Origin: Bog-473 sp963840245
GTDB taxonomy: Bacteria > Actinomycetota > Acidimicrobiia > Acidimicrobiales > RAAP-2
Length of the DNA stretch: 64,000 bases
Direction: 5' to 3'
Assembly (NCBI GenBank): GCA_963840245.1
Contig: CAWIYI010000014.1
Span: 1 to 64,000 of the forward strand
Position 1 is the stretch's first letter. Each line of letters begins with the position of its first letter. Below the pieces are notes generated by a model, which was not told the origin of the DNA, made no database searches, and saw nothing but the letters and a program-made list of their open reading frames with translations. Both the position numbers and the translations under genes were made by a program. This document shows, one piece after another, positions 9,453 through 17,993 of the stretch.

Positions 9453-12322
9453 TGCTCGCCGTCTCGTGGGTCAACAGCCAGATCGTCTTCGACGGGGTCG
9501 TCCAGGGGCTCGCCATCTCGGTCATCGCCGTCGGGGTGGTGCTCGTGTACCGCGCCACCCGGATCATCAACTTCGCCGTCGGCAACATGGGCGTCGTCGG
9601 GGCCGCCCTCCTCTCGCTCCTGGTCGTGCAGTACCACGTGCCGTTCTGGGTGGGGCTGGTCGTCGCGCTCCTCGTGGGGCTCGCCTTCGGGGCCGTCGTC
9701 GACCTGGCGATCATCCGCCGGCTGCGCAAGTCACCGCGGGTCGTCGTGCTGGTCGCCACCATCGGCGTGTCGCAGTTGGCCGCGGCGATCGCCATCAAGA
9801 TCCCCGTCCCGACCACCCTCGGCGTTCACTACCCCAGCGCGTTGAGCGGGATGTGGACGGTGGCCGGCGTCGACGTCAGAGGGTCGGATATCTCGATTCT
9901 CATCATCGTGCCGATCACGCTCATCGCCCTCACCTGGTTCCTGGACCGGACGACACTCGGCCGGACCGTGAAAGCCTGCGCCAGCAACCCACGGTTGGCT
10001 CGCCTGTCGAGCATCAGTCCCAAGATGGTCTCCACCATGGTGTGGGCCCTGGCGGCGGGGCTGTCCACGCTCTCGGTGGTCCTGATCGCCGGTCAGAGCG
10101 GCGCCGCAGGGGACCTCACGACCCTCGGTCCCCAGACGCTGTCGCTGGCTCTGGTGGCCGCGGTCATCGGTGGCATGACGTCGTTTCGCCGGACGATCCT
10201 CGCCAGCGTCCTCATCGGGCTCGCGCAGAGCATCGTGAACTTCAACTTCATAGAGGAGCCGGGGCTCATCAACCTGCTGCTCTTGATCACCGTGGTGGTG
10301 GCGGTCCTCTTCAACCGGGAGCGCACCGACGAGAGCGAGGTCTTCGCGTTCACTCCGAGAGCGCGCCCCATCCCCGTGCGGCTGCGGTCCTTCCGGTGGG
10401 CCCGCAACGTGAACAAGAGCGGGGTGTTCCTCCTGGCGGTGATCGCCGTCGTCCTGCCTCTGATCTTCACGCAACCGTCCACCCAGCAGACCTTCACCGA
10501 GGTGCTGGCCTTTGCCATCTGCGCCACCTCGCTGACGGTGCTCACCGGGTGGTTGGGACAACTGTCCCTCGGCCAGATGGCCTTCGCCGGCCTGGGCGCC
10601 CTGTTCGCCGCCCGCCTGGTGGAGGGGGGAGTGCCCTTCTGGCTGGCCATCGTCGCCACCACCGCCGGCTCCGCCGTGCTGGCCACGATCCTCGGGCTCA
10701 GCTCGTTGCGGGTCAAGGGCCTCTACCTGGCCGTGGTCACCTTCGTCTTCGCCCTGGCCGCCCAGCAGTACTTCTTCAGCCTGCACATCCTGAGCGGTGC
10801 GTCATCGGACGGTTCCGACCTGCCGTTCATTCCCGGCAAGCTCTTCTCGCTGTCCTTCCCGGGCCAGCGCACCTACTACTACGTGGTCCTGGTCATCCTG
10901 GCGGTCGTCCTCCTGGTCGCCAGCCGTTTCCGGGACAGCGGGATAGGCCGCTCCATCATGGCGGTGCGCGACAACGAGAACGCCGCCGCCGCCTACCGGG
11001 TGCGGCCGGCCTGGGAGAAGATCCGTGCCTTCGCCATCGCGGGGGCGCTGGCGGGGTTGGGCGGCGCGCTGCTCAGCGGCGCCTACGCCAACGTCGCCTT
11101 CGCCGGCCCCGGGAGCTTCTTCGTGGTGGACGCGTCGTTGAGCCTGGTCGCCATGGTGGTCATCGGTGGGATGGGCTCGGTGACGGCAGCGGTCATCGGC
11201 GCGATCTGGGTCATCGGGATCCCCGCGTTGGCCCCCAACAACGCGGTCCTCGGGCTGCTCACGTCGAGCATCGGGTTGTTGGCGGTGCTGCTCTACTTCC
11301 CCCGCGGGCTCATGCAGATCGCCTACGACGCGCGGGACGCGTTCTTGGGCTGGGCGGACAAGCGTTTCGGCAAGGAGGTCGTCCCCGCCGTCGCGAGCAC
11401 ACCGGCCCAGACGGCCCTTCCCGAGCCCGAGCACCGCGAGGCCGGCATCCCGACGCTCGCCGTCGCCGATCTCCGGGTCACCTTCGGCGGCAACACGGCC
11501 GTCGACGGCGTCACGCTCAGCGTGGGCGCGCGCGAGATCGTCGGCCTCATCGGGAGCAACGGGGCCGGCAAGTCGACGCTCATGAATGCGATCGGGGGCT
11601 TCGTCCCGGCCACCGGCTCGGTGCGACTGGGTGACGAGGAGATCGGCGACAAGCCTCCGGCCCACCGAGCCGGGTTGGGGCTGGGCCGGACGTTCCAGTC
11701 AGCCACGCTGTTCCCGGAGTTGACGGTGACCGAGACCCTGCTGGTGGCGCTGGAGGGCAAGAGCGAGACCGGCGTGCTCTCGACTGCGCTCGCCCTGCCG
11801 CGGGCGACCCGCCGCAGCCGGCACGACCGGGCTGCGGTCGGCGACCTCGTCGAGCTCCTGGGTCTCGGCGGCTACCGGGACCACTACATCGCCGACCTGT
11901 CGACCGGCACCCGGCGGGTGGTCGAGCTCGCCGGCCTCCTGGCGCTCGATGCCAAGGTGCTGTGCCTCGACGAGCCCACGGCGGGGCTGGCGCAACGCGA
12001 GACGGAGGCCTTCGGCCCGCTGATCGTCACCGTGCAGCGCCAGCTCGACGCGTCGGTCCTCCTCATCGAGCACGACATGCCCCTGATCATGGGGATCAGC
12101 GACCGGGTGTACTGCCTGGAAGCCGGACAGGTCATCGCCGAGGGTGCCCCCGGCGACGTGCGCAACAATGCCCGGGTGATCGCCAGCTACCTCGGCACCG
12201 ACGAGCGTGCCATCAACCGCAGCGGCGCCACGCCCACGCCTTCGGACGCGCTCGGGTCGGCGCATGCCGGATTGGCGCTCTCGCCGCCGGCGGCTCTGGG
12301 CACCGACGCGCTCCCGACATGA
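9452..12322 (+). CDS. LivH-LivM-LivG fusion: two Liv permeases and an ATPase in one chain
   Basis: About 956 residues in one uninterrupted frame. Residues 1-285 match a LivH permease (RIINFAVGNMGVVGAALLS), 325-610 a LivM permease (LGQLSLGQMAFAGLGALFAA; RDNENAAAAYRV is the coupling loop), and 665-905 a LivG ATPase with Walker A GSNGAGKST near 700, a degenerate signature LSTGTRRVVE near 815 and Walker B VLCLDEPTAGLA near 836. With the MFS-LivF protein before it, a whole importer is encoded by two membrane chains plus one binding protein. The start is ATG 9452, or GTG 9449 one codon earlier, overlapping the upstream stop. A short low-complexity tail ends the chain. Confidence 0.9.
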   Translation: MLAVSWVNSQIVFDGVVQGLAISVIAVGVVLVYRATRIINFAVGNMGVVGAALLSLLVVQYHVPFWVGLVVALLVGLAFGAVVDLAIIRRLRKSPRVVVLVATIGVSQLAAAIAIKIPVPTTLGVHYPSALSGMWTVAGVDVRGSDISILIIVPITLIALTWFLDRTTLGRTVKACASNPRLARLSSISPKMVSTMVWALAAGLSTLSVVLIAGQSGAAGDLTTLGPQTLSLALVAAVIGGMTSFRRTILASVLIGLAQSIVNFNFIEEPGLINLLLLITVVVAVLFNRERTDESEVFAFTPRARPIPVRLRSFRWARNVNKSGVFLLAVIAVVLPLIFTQPSTQQTFTEVLAFAICATSLTVLTGWLGQLSLGQMAFAGLGALFAARLVEGGVPFWLAIVATTAGSAVLATILGLSSLRVKGLYLAVVTFVFALAAQQYFFSLHILSGASSDGSDLPFIPGKLFSLSFPGQRTYYYVVLVILAVVLLVASRFRDSGIGRSIMAVRDNENAAAAYRVRPAWEKIRAFAIAGALAGLGGALLSGAYANVAFAGPGSFFVVDASLSLVAMVVIGGMGSVTAAVIGAIWVIGIPALAPNNAVLGLLTSSIGLLAVLLYFPRGLMQIAYDARDAFLGWADKRFGKEVVPAVASTPAQTALPEPEHREAGIPTLAVADLRVTFGGNTAVDGVTLSVGAREIVGLIGSNGAGKSTLMNAIGGFVPATGSVRLGDEEIGDKPPAHRAGLGLGRTFQSATLFPELTVTETLLVALEGKSETGVLSTALALPRATRRSRHDRAAVGDLVELLGLGGYRDHYIADLSTGTRRVVELAGLLALDAKVLCLDEPTAGLAQRETEAFGPLIVTVQRQLDASVLLIEHDMPLIMGISDRVYCLEAGQVIAEGAPGDVRNNARVIASYLGTDERAINRSGATPTPSDALGSAHAGLALSPPAALGTDALPT

Positions 12323-12380
12323 CGGCCCCGGACGGAAGCCGGCACCCAAGCCTCACCGTTTCGGCAAGACGGAGTGGCGC

Positions 12381-13217
12381 ATGACAGTGGGCATCGTGAC
12401 GGGAGCGGCCCGGGGCATGGGCGCCGCGTGTGCGGCGCGGGTGGCCGACATGGTCGACATGCTGTTGCTCGTCGATCGGAACGAGTCGTCGCTCTCTGCG
12501 CAGGCAGACATCCTGGCGGCAGCGAAAACGCAGGCCGAGGTGGAGCCCTTCGTCCTCGACGTCAAGGACGGCGACGGCATCAGCCGCCTGGCGGCCCGGG
12601 CGGCCGAGCTCGGTCCGCTGCGCGCCGTCGCCCATGCCGCCGGCGTGTCGCCGACCATGGCGGACTGGCGGGAGATCCTGACCATCAACCTGGTCGGCAC
12701 CGCGCGGCTCGTCGATGCGTGCCGCGCCCAGGCGTCGTCAGGGACCGCCGTCGTCTGCTTCGCCTCGGTGGCCCCCCTGCTCGCGCTGGAGCCGGACGAC
12801 CTGCCGGCCGATGCCGTGCTCGACGATCCGTTGGCTGCCGATTTCCTCGAGAAGATCCGCGACGCCGTCGGGCCGGAGATCGAGGATCCCGGCATGGCCT
12901 ACACCTGGTCGAAGCGCGGCGTGCACCGCCTGGTCCGCCGGGAGGCCGTGCCGTTCGGCCAGGTGGGCGCGCGCATCTGCTCGGTCACGCCGGGGATCAT
13001 CGACACGCCCATGGGGCGGCAGGAGGCGGCGGCCCGCGACACCAACGACATGCTCGTCGGGCTGTCAGCCATCAAACGCGAAGGCCGTGCCGACGAGGTG
13101 GCAGCCGGGGCGGCCTTCCTGCTCTCCGACGAGGCGAGCTTCGTCACGGGGATCGATCTCCCGGTCGACGGCGGTGTGATGGCGGCCATCCGCGGCGGCG
13201 GTGCGGCGCTGGCATGA
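12381..13217 (+). CDS. SDR-family dehydrogenase, hydroxysteroid-dehydrogenase-like
   Basis: 278 residues. The nucleotide-binding motif VTGAARGMG lies at residues 5-13 and the catalytic Tyr-X3-Lys is YTWSK. The C-terminal part (SVTPGIIDTPMG, FVTGIDLPVDGG) is typical of classical SDRs. The extended loop between the active-site serine strand and YTWSK resembles 3-alpha-hydroxysteroid dehydrogenase/carbonyl reductases, which suggests an alcohol on a bulky or polycyclic substrate; this is inference. It lies 58 bp after the transporter fusion gene and overlaps the next esterase by ATGA, so it belongs to the same operon. Confidence 0.88.
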   Translation: MTVGIVTGAARGMGAACAARVADMVDMLLLVDRNESSLSAQADILAAAKTQAEVEPFVLDVKDGDGISRLAARAAELGPLRAVAHAAGVSPTMADWREILTINLVGTARLVDACRAQASSGTAVVCFASVAPLLALEPDDLPADAVLDDPLAADFLEKIRDAVGPEIEDPGMAYTWSKRGVHRLVRREAVPFGQVGARICSVTPGIIDTPMGRQEAAARDTNDMLVGLSAIKREGRADEVAAGAAFLLSDEASFVTGIDLPVDGGVMAAIRGGGAALA

Positions 13218-14162
13218 TCTCCGCCGTGAACGTCAAGGAACTTCTCGATCCCGAGTTGCGGGCCGTCCTCGCCGGATTCGAGCTCCCGGCTTTCGACGCC
13301 GAAGGCGTGGCGGCCATGCGGACGGCGTCGTTCAAGTCACCGGACCTCTCCGACGCGGTCGTCCGCACCGAGCACCAGGCCCCCGGCGACCCACCGGTCC
13401 CCGTGCGGGTGCACCGGGCGAAGGGCGCGGACGGGCTCCTGCCCGCGGTGGTCACCATCCACGGGGGCGGTTACGTCATCGGCTCGTACGACATGGACGA
13501 CCCGCTGCTCGATCGCTGGTGTCCCGGGCTCGGGATCGTCGGGGTGTCCGTCGAGTACCGCCTCGCTTCCGATGCGCCCTACCCGGGGCCGCTCGAGGAT
13601 TGCTATGCCGCCCTGCGCTGGACCTACGACAACGCCGATGAGCTCGGCATCGACAAGGAGACGGATCGGCCTCTACGGGCTCAGCGCGGGGGGCGGGCTG
13701 GCGGCCGCGCTCGCCCTGCTCGCCCGTGATCGCGGCGAGATCCCGGTCGCATTCGTGCTGCTCGACTGCCCCATGCTCGACGACCGCCAGCGCACCCCCT
13801 CCATCCGGGCCGACGGGCTCTACGTGTGGGGGTCGGGATCGAACGAATTCGGGTGGCGGACGTACCTCGGCGACCTCTACGGGTCCGACGAGGTTCCCGC
13901 CTACGCCGCGCCGGCCCGGGCGGCGGACCTGGCCGGACTGCCGCCGACCTGCGTGATCGTCGGCTCCATCGACGGCTTCCGCGACGAGGACATCGACTAC
14001 GCCCAGCGCCTCAACCAGGCCGGGGTGCCCTGCGAGCTCCACGTGATCGCCGGCCTGCCGCACGCGTACCTCCTCGTGCCCGGGGCCGCCGCCGTGCAGC
14101 TGGCCGTGCACAACATGGACGACTGGCTGGCCCGGCAGCTGGCCCGGCTGCGCGACAGCTGA
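13214..14162 (+). CDS. Alpha/beta hydrolase fold-3 (HSL-type) esterase; one frame break
   Basis: Starts at ATG 13214, overlapping the SDR stop by four bases. It has the hormone-sensitive-lipase oxyanion motif HGGGYVIGS, the nucleophile motif GLSAGG, the acid in GSIDGFRDED and the histidine in GLPHAYLL, so the full catalytic set is encoded. The frame breaks at 13661: removing that A gives the canonical GIDKERIGLYGLSAGG. With the repair the length is about 315 residues, normal for the family. It probably hydrolyses an ester of the compound handled by the neighbouring SDR. It faces the thioesterase gene, whose stop codon abuts its own. Confidence 0.85.
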
Positions 14163-14993
14163 TCAGAGCGCTCCGGCGCCGCCCGACCGGGCGCGGATCA
14201 TGGCGTCCTGGACGAAGGAGGCCGCCAGCTGCCCGTCACCGCGGAAGATGTCCCCCTGCCCGTAGCTGCGCCCGTGCCCGGCGAAGGAGCTCCGCTGCTG
14301 CAGGAGATGCCACTCCGCGGCGGGGCAGGGCTCGTGGAAGGTCAGCGTGTGGCTGAGCACCCCGGTCGAGAGCGTGCGGTGCGCCTGGGCCTGGCCGACG
14401 CCGGCGTGGGGGCGCATGGCCGTCCCGATGAGGAAGCCGTCGGTCGAGTAGGCGACGAGGGCCTGATCGGTCGCGGGGTCGTCGGGCGCATCGACGAAAC
14501 GGACCCACGCATCGAGCTCGGGCGGGCCGACCAGCTCGGGGTCGTTGACGTCGACATCGCCCACGATGAGGATCTCCCAGGCGCCCTCGCCGCGCACGGT
14601 GCCGTCGACTGCGTCCGGGCGCGTGTCCGAGCGCGGCGTGTCGGCGTGCCGGATCACGTCGGGCTCCTCCGCGCTGAGAAGGACGAGCGACCGGGTGACC
14701 AGCGTGTCGCCCTGGTTGATGGTCACGGTGGAGCTGGCGACGGAGCGCCCGCTGTGCATGCGCTCGACCACGATGTCGAGCGGCGCCTCGGGCGTGGCGC
14801 CCCGGGCGAACACGGTGTGGATCGTCTTGACCGACTTGCCCTCCTGGCCGGCCAGGCCCGCCATCACCGACTGGGCCAGCAGCTGCCCGCCGAAGACCAC
14901 ATTGTGGGTGGAGTGGAGGCTGGTCGCCCGGTAGCGATCGGTGCCGACCTCCTCGAGCGACAGCGCGTCGACGAACGCAGCAATGGTGGACAT
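14163..14993 (-). CDS. Acyl-CoA thioesterase II (TesB family)
   Basis: 276 residues with the double hotdog layout: first half THNVVFGGQLLAQSVMAG and HTVFARGATPEAPLDIVVER, second half MRPHAGVGQAQAHRTLSTGV and LSHTLTFHEPCPAAEWHLLQ. TesB enzymes hydrolyse acyl-CoA to free acid and CoA in the cytosol, often to free CoA during degradation of awkward substrates. It is divergent from the aldehyde dehydrogenase at 15239 and shares the palindromic operator at 15110-15127, so both directions are probably repressed together. Confidence 0.92.
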   Translation of the reverse strand: MSTIAAFVDALSLEEVGTDRYRATSLHSTHNVVFGGQLLAQSVMAGLAGQEGKSVKTIHTVFARGATPEAPLDIVVERMHSGRSVASSTVTINQGDTLVTRSLVLLSAEEPDVIRHADTPRSDTRPDAVDGTVRGEGAWEILIVGDVDVNDPELVGPPELDAWVRFVDAPDDPATDQALVAYSTDGFLIGTAMRPHAGVGQAQAHRTLSTGVLSHTLTFHEPCPAAEWHLLQQRSSFAGHGRSYGQGDIFRGDGQLAASFVQDAMIRARSGGAGAL

Positions 14994-15097
14994 CGGAGTC
15001 TCGATTCTCCTCAGGGGCCGGGATCACCGGCCCGGCGGGCGGCGGTCCGGCCTCGGGACCCGCTGGGGGCGGGCTCAGCGAGGCCGAAACCCCGGAT

Positions 15098-15139
15098 AGT
15101 ACAGCCATTTTTGACGACGACGTCAAAGTCAGATACTCT
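15098..15139. promoter_or_regulatory. Divergent promoters built around one TTGAC-type operator
   Basis: The perfect palindrome TTTGACG-ACGA-CGTCAAA occupies 15110-15127. Its two arms serve as opposed -35 boxes: rightwards TTGACG (15111-15116), 17 bp, TACTCT (15134-15139) for the aldehyde dehydrogenase operon; leftwards TTGACG (15126-15121), 17 bp, TGTACT (15103-15098) for the thioesterase. One bound dimer would block both. It is a member of the window-wide TTGACGTCGATGTCAA motif family. Confidence 0.68.
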
Positions 15140-15238
15140 CCGGACAGAGGCTTCCCAGGCACGAGTCACCGTGCCCCTGCCGGGCATCGCCCGCCGTCGT
15201 GACCTGGGTGGACCCGGACGACGAGAGGAAGCGCACCC

Positions 15239-16726
15239 GTGACTGAGACAGTGAAGGTCAACCCCGAGCAGCGGATGTTGATCGACGGCAAGCTCGTCGA
15301 CGCCGACTCGGGCAAGACCTTCGACAACGTGAACCCGGCCACCGAGGAAGTCATCGGCCAGGTCGCCGACGGCTCGACAGCCGAGATGCAGCGGGCGATC
15401 GACGGGGCCCGCCGGGCGTTCGACGAGACCGACTGGTCGACGAACCACGCCTTCCGCAAGCAGTGCCTCCAGCAGCTCGATACGGCGCTGCACGCCGAGC
15501 AGGAGGAGCTGCGCCAGCAGTTGATCCTCGAGGTCGGCTGCCCGCGCATGACGACGAACGGCCCGCAGCTCGACGCACCGCTGTCCGACGCGCTGACCTA
15601 CCCGGCCCAGCTGATCGACGAGTTCGAGTGGGAGACGGTGCTGCCCGACGCCATCAGCCTGCAGGGCTCGCTCGACTCGCGCCGGATCTGGCGGGAGCCG
15701 GTCGGCGTGGTGGGTGCCATCGTCCCGTGGAACTTCCCGTTCGAGGTGACCTCGCACAAGCTGGGCCAGGCGCTGGCCACCGGCAACACGGTGGTGCTGA
15801 AGCCCGCCCCGGACACTCCGTGGAACGCCACCTTCCTGGGTCGGCTCATCGCGGAGCAGACCGACATCCCGGCGGGCGTGGTCAGCGTCGTCACGTCGTC
15901 GGACCACCTCATCGGCGAGGAGCTCACGCTGTCGCCCAAGGTCGACATGATCTCGTTCACCGGCTCGACCGCCGTGGGGCAGCGCATCATGGAGAAGGGC
16001 GCCGCCACCATGAAGCGCACGTTCCTGGAGCTGGGCGGCAAGTCGGCGACGATCGTCCTCGACGACGCCGACCTCGGTTTCGCCACCCTGATGGGCATGG
16101 GCGCCTGCTTCCACGCCGGGCAGGGCTGTGCGATCCAGACCCGGATGCTCCTGCCCCGCTCCCGCTACGAGGAGGGTGTCGAGATGCTCAAGGGCCTCTT
16201 CGAGGCCGTGCCCTACGGCGACCCGCAGCGCCCCGACGTGATCATGGGCCCGGTCATCTCGTCCAAGCAGCGCGAGCGTGTCCTCGGCCTCATCGAGAAG
16301 GGGAAGGCGGAGGGCGCGACGCTCGCCGTGGGCGGCGGCCGGCCTTCCGGCGAGGAGTTCGCCAAGGGCTGGTGGGTCGAGCCGACGCTCTTCACCGACG
16401 TCGACAACGCCATGACCATCGCCCAGCAGGAGATCTTCGGCCCGGTCCTGGTGGTCATCCCCTTCGAGGACGAGGACGACGCGGTCCGCATCGCCAACGA
16501 CTCCAAGTACGGGCTCTCCGGCGGGGTCTTCTCGGGGTCGGTCGAGCACTCCCTCGCCGTGGCCCGGCGGGTCCGCACCGGGGGCCTCAGCATCAACGGC
16601 GGCGCCCCCTACGGGCCGGACCTGCCCTTCGGCGGGTACAAGCACAGCGGCATCGGGCGCCAGAACGGCGTCGCCGGGTTCGAGCAGTATCTCGAGGTCA
16701 AGTCGTTGGCCTGGCCGGCGGCGTAG
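15239..16726 (+). CDS. Aldehyde dehydrogenase, NAD(P)+-dependent
   Basis: 495 residues, the usual size. Visible motifs are PWNFPFEVTSHK (cofactor and substrate tunnel), FTGSTAVGQRI, the general base glutamate in LELGGKSA and the catalytic cysteine in HAGQGCAIQTR. It oxidises an aldehyde to the acid in the cytosol. The start is GTG 15239 with AGAGGAAG about 8 nt upstream, which leaves a leader of roughly 95 nt from the predicted promoter. It is first in an operon with a P450 and an amidohydrolase, so oxidation of an alcohol or aldehyde formed by the P450 is a sensible guess. Confidence 0.93.
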   Translation: MTETVKVNPEQRMLIDGKLVDADSGKTFDNVNPATEEVIGQVADGSTAEMQRAIDGARRAFDETDWSTNHAFRKQCLQQLDTALHAEQEELRQQLILEVGCPRMTTNGPQLDAPLSDALTYPAQLIDEFEWETVLPDAISLQGSLDSRRIWREPVGVVGAIVPWNFPFEVTSHKLGQALATGNTVVLKPAPDTPWNATFLGRLIAEQTDIPAGVVSVVTSSDHLIGEELTLSPKVDMISFTGSTAVGQRIMEKGAATMKRTFLELGGKSATIVLDDADLGFATLMGMGACFHAGQGCAIQTRMLLPRSRYEEGVEMLKGLFEAVPYGDPQRPDVIMGPVISSKQRERVLGLIEKGKAEGATLAVGGGRPSGEEFAKGWWVEPTLFTDVDNAMTIAQQEIFGPVLVVIPFEDEDDAVRIANDSKYGLSGGVFSGSVEHSLAVARRVRTGGLSINGGAPYGPDLPFGGYKHSGIGRQNGVAGFEQYLEVKSLAWPAA

Positions 16727-16738
16727 GCCGGCGGCGTA
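16713..16738 (+). repeat. 13-bp tandem duplication across the aldehyde dehydrogenase stop codon
   Basis: GGCCGGCGGCGTA occurs twice back to back (16713-16725 and 16726-16738). The first copy encodes the last residues and contains the start of the TAG stop; the second lies just after the gene. It looks like a recent slippage duplication with no effect on the protein. Confidence 0.7.
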
Positions 16739-16756
16739 GGCGAGGGAGATCGCGAC

Positions 16757-17956
16757 GTGACCGTCACCAGCGAGTCCGGGGTCTACTACGACCCGTACGA
16801 CTTCGAGATCGACGCCGACCCGTACCCGGTGTGGAAGCGGCTCCGCGACGAGGCGCCGCTCTACTGGAACGAGAAGTACGAGTTCTTCGCGCTGAGCCGC
16901 TGGGAGGACGTCGACGCGGCCATGCTCGACTGGAAGACCTACATCTCGGGCCGCGGCTCGGTCCTCGAGATCATCAAGGCCGGAGTGGAGATCCCGCCCG
17001 GGTCCATCCTCTTCGAGGACCCGCCGACGCACGACCTTCACCGTGGTCTGCTCTCCCGGGTCTTCACGCCGAAGAAGATGCTGGCGCTCGAGCCCCAGGT
17101 GCGGGCCTTCTGCGCACAGGTGCTCGACCCCTTCGTCGGCTCGGGCAGCTTCGACTTCATCGCGAACCTGGGCAAGTTCATGCCCATGCGGGTCATCGGG
17201 ATGCTGCTCGGCATCCCCGAGCAGGACCAGGAGGCGATCCGAGACCATCTCGACGAGGGCCTGCGACTCGAGGAAGGCGTTCCGAACGAGGCCGCGTACG
17301 ACGGCTCGGCCCAGTTCGGGTTGTTCTCGGACTACATCACCTGGCGCGCCCAGCACCCCTCCGACGACCTGATGACCGAGTTGCTCAACGCCGAGTTCGA
17401 GGACGACACGGGCACGATGCGCACGCTCACCCACGAGGAGGTCCTCGGCTACGTCGGCCTGCTGGCGGGGGCCGGGAACGAGACCACGACCCGCCTGATC
17501 GGCTTCACCGGCGAGGTCCTCGGGCGCCATCCCGACCAGCGCGCCGAGCTGGTGGCGGACCGGTCGCTGATCCCGAACGCGATCGAGGAGCTGTTGCGCT
17601 ACGAGTCGCCGTCCCCGGTGCAGTCCCGCTACGTGACCCGGGACGTCGAACTCCACGGCCGGACGGTGCCCGAGGGCAGCATCATGGTGCTGCTGAACGG
17701 TTCGGCCAACCGGGACGAGCGTCACTTCCGCGACGGGGACAGCTTCGACATCCATCGCGAGATCGGTCGGCATCAAGCCTTCGGCTACGGCATCCACCTT
17801 TGCCTCGGTATGGCGCTGGCCCGCCTGGAAGGGCGCGTCGCGCTGGACGAGGTGCTGAACCGCTTCCCCGAGTGGGAGGTCGACTACGACAAGGCACAGC
17901 GTGCCCGCACCTCGACCGTGCGGGGCTGGGAGACGCTGCCGGTGCGTACGTCGTGA
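16757..17956 (+). CDS. Cytochrome P450
   Basis: 399 residues, soluble bacterial class. The haem-ligand motif is FGYGIHLCLG (Cys near residue 351), the I-helix oxygen motif is AGAGNETTTR and the K-helix ExxR is EELLR. A start at GTG 16757 has GGGAG upstream. It is a mono-oxygenase that needs a ferredoxin and reductase; none is adjacent, but a lone [3Fe-4S] ferredoxin lies at 49726. It is in one operon with the aldehyde dehydrogenase before it and the amidohydrolase after it, and related actinobacterial P450s hydroxylate terpenoids, steroids or fatty acids. The substrate is not known. Confidence 0.94.
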   Translation: MTVTSESGVYYDPYDFEIDADPYPVWKRLRDEAPLYWNEKYEFFALSRWEDVDAAMLDWKTYISGRGSVLEIIKAGVEIPPGSILFEDPPTHDLHRGLLSRVFTPKKMLALEPQVRAFCAQVLDPFVGSGSFDFIANLGKFMPMRVIGMLLGIPEQDQEAIRDHLDEGLRLEEGVPNEAAYDGSAQFGLFSDYITWRAQHPSDDLMTELLNAEFEDDTGTMRTLTHEEVLGYVGLLAGAGNETTTRLIGFTGEVLGRHPDQRAELVADRSLIPNAIEELLRYESPSPVQSRYVTRDVELHGRTVPEGSIMVLLNGSANRDERHFRDGDSFDIHREIGRHQAFGYGIHLCLGMALARLEGRVALDEVLNRFPEWEVDYDKAQRARTSTVRGWETLPVRTS

Positions 17957-17993
17957 CCCGGCCGTCCGGCATCCATCGGGAGAGGAGCACACC

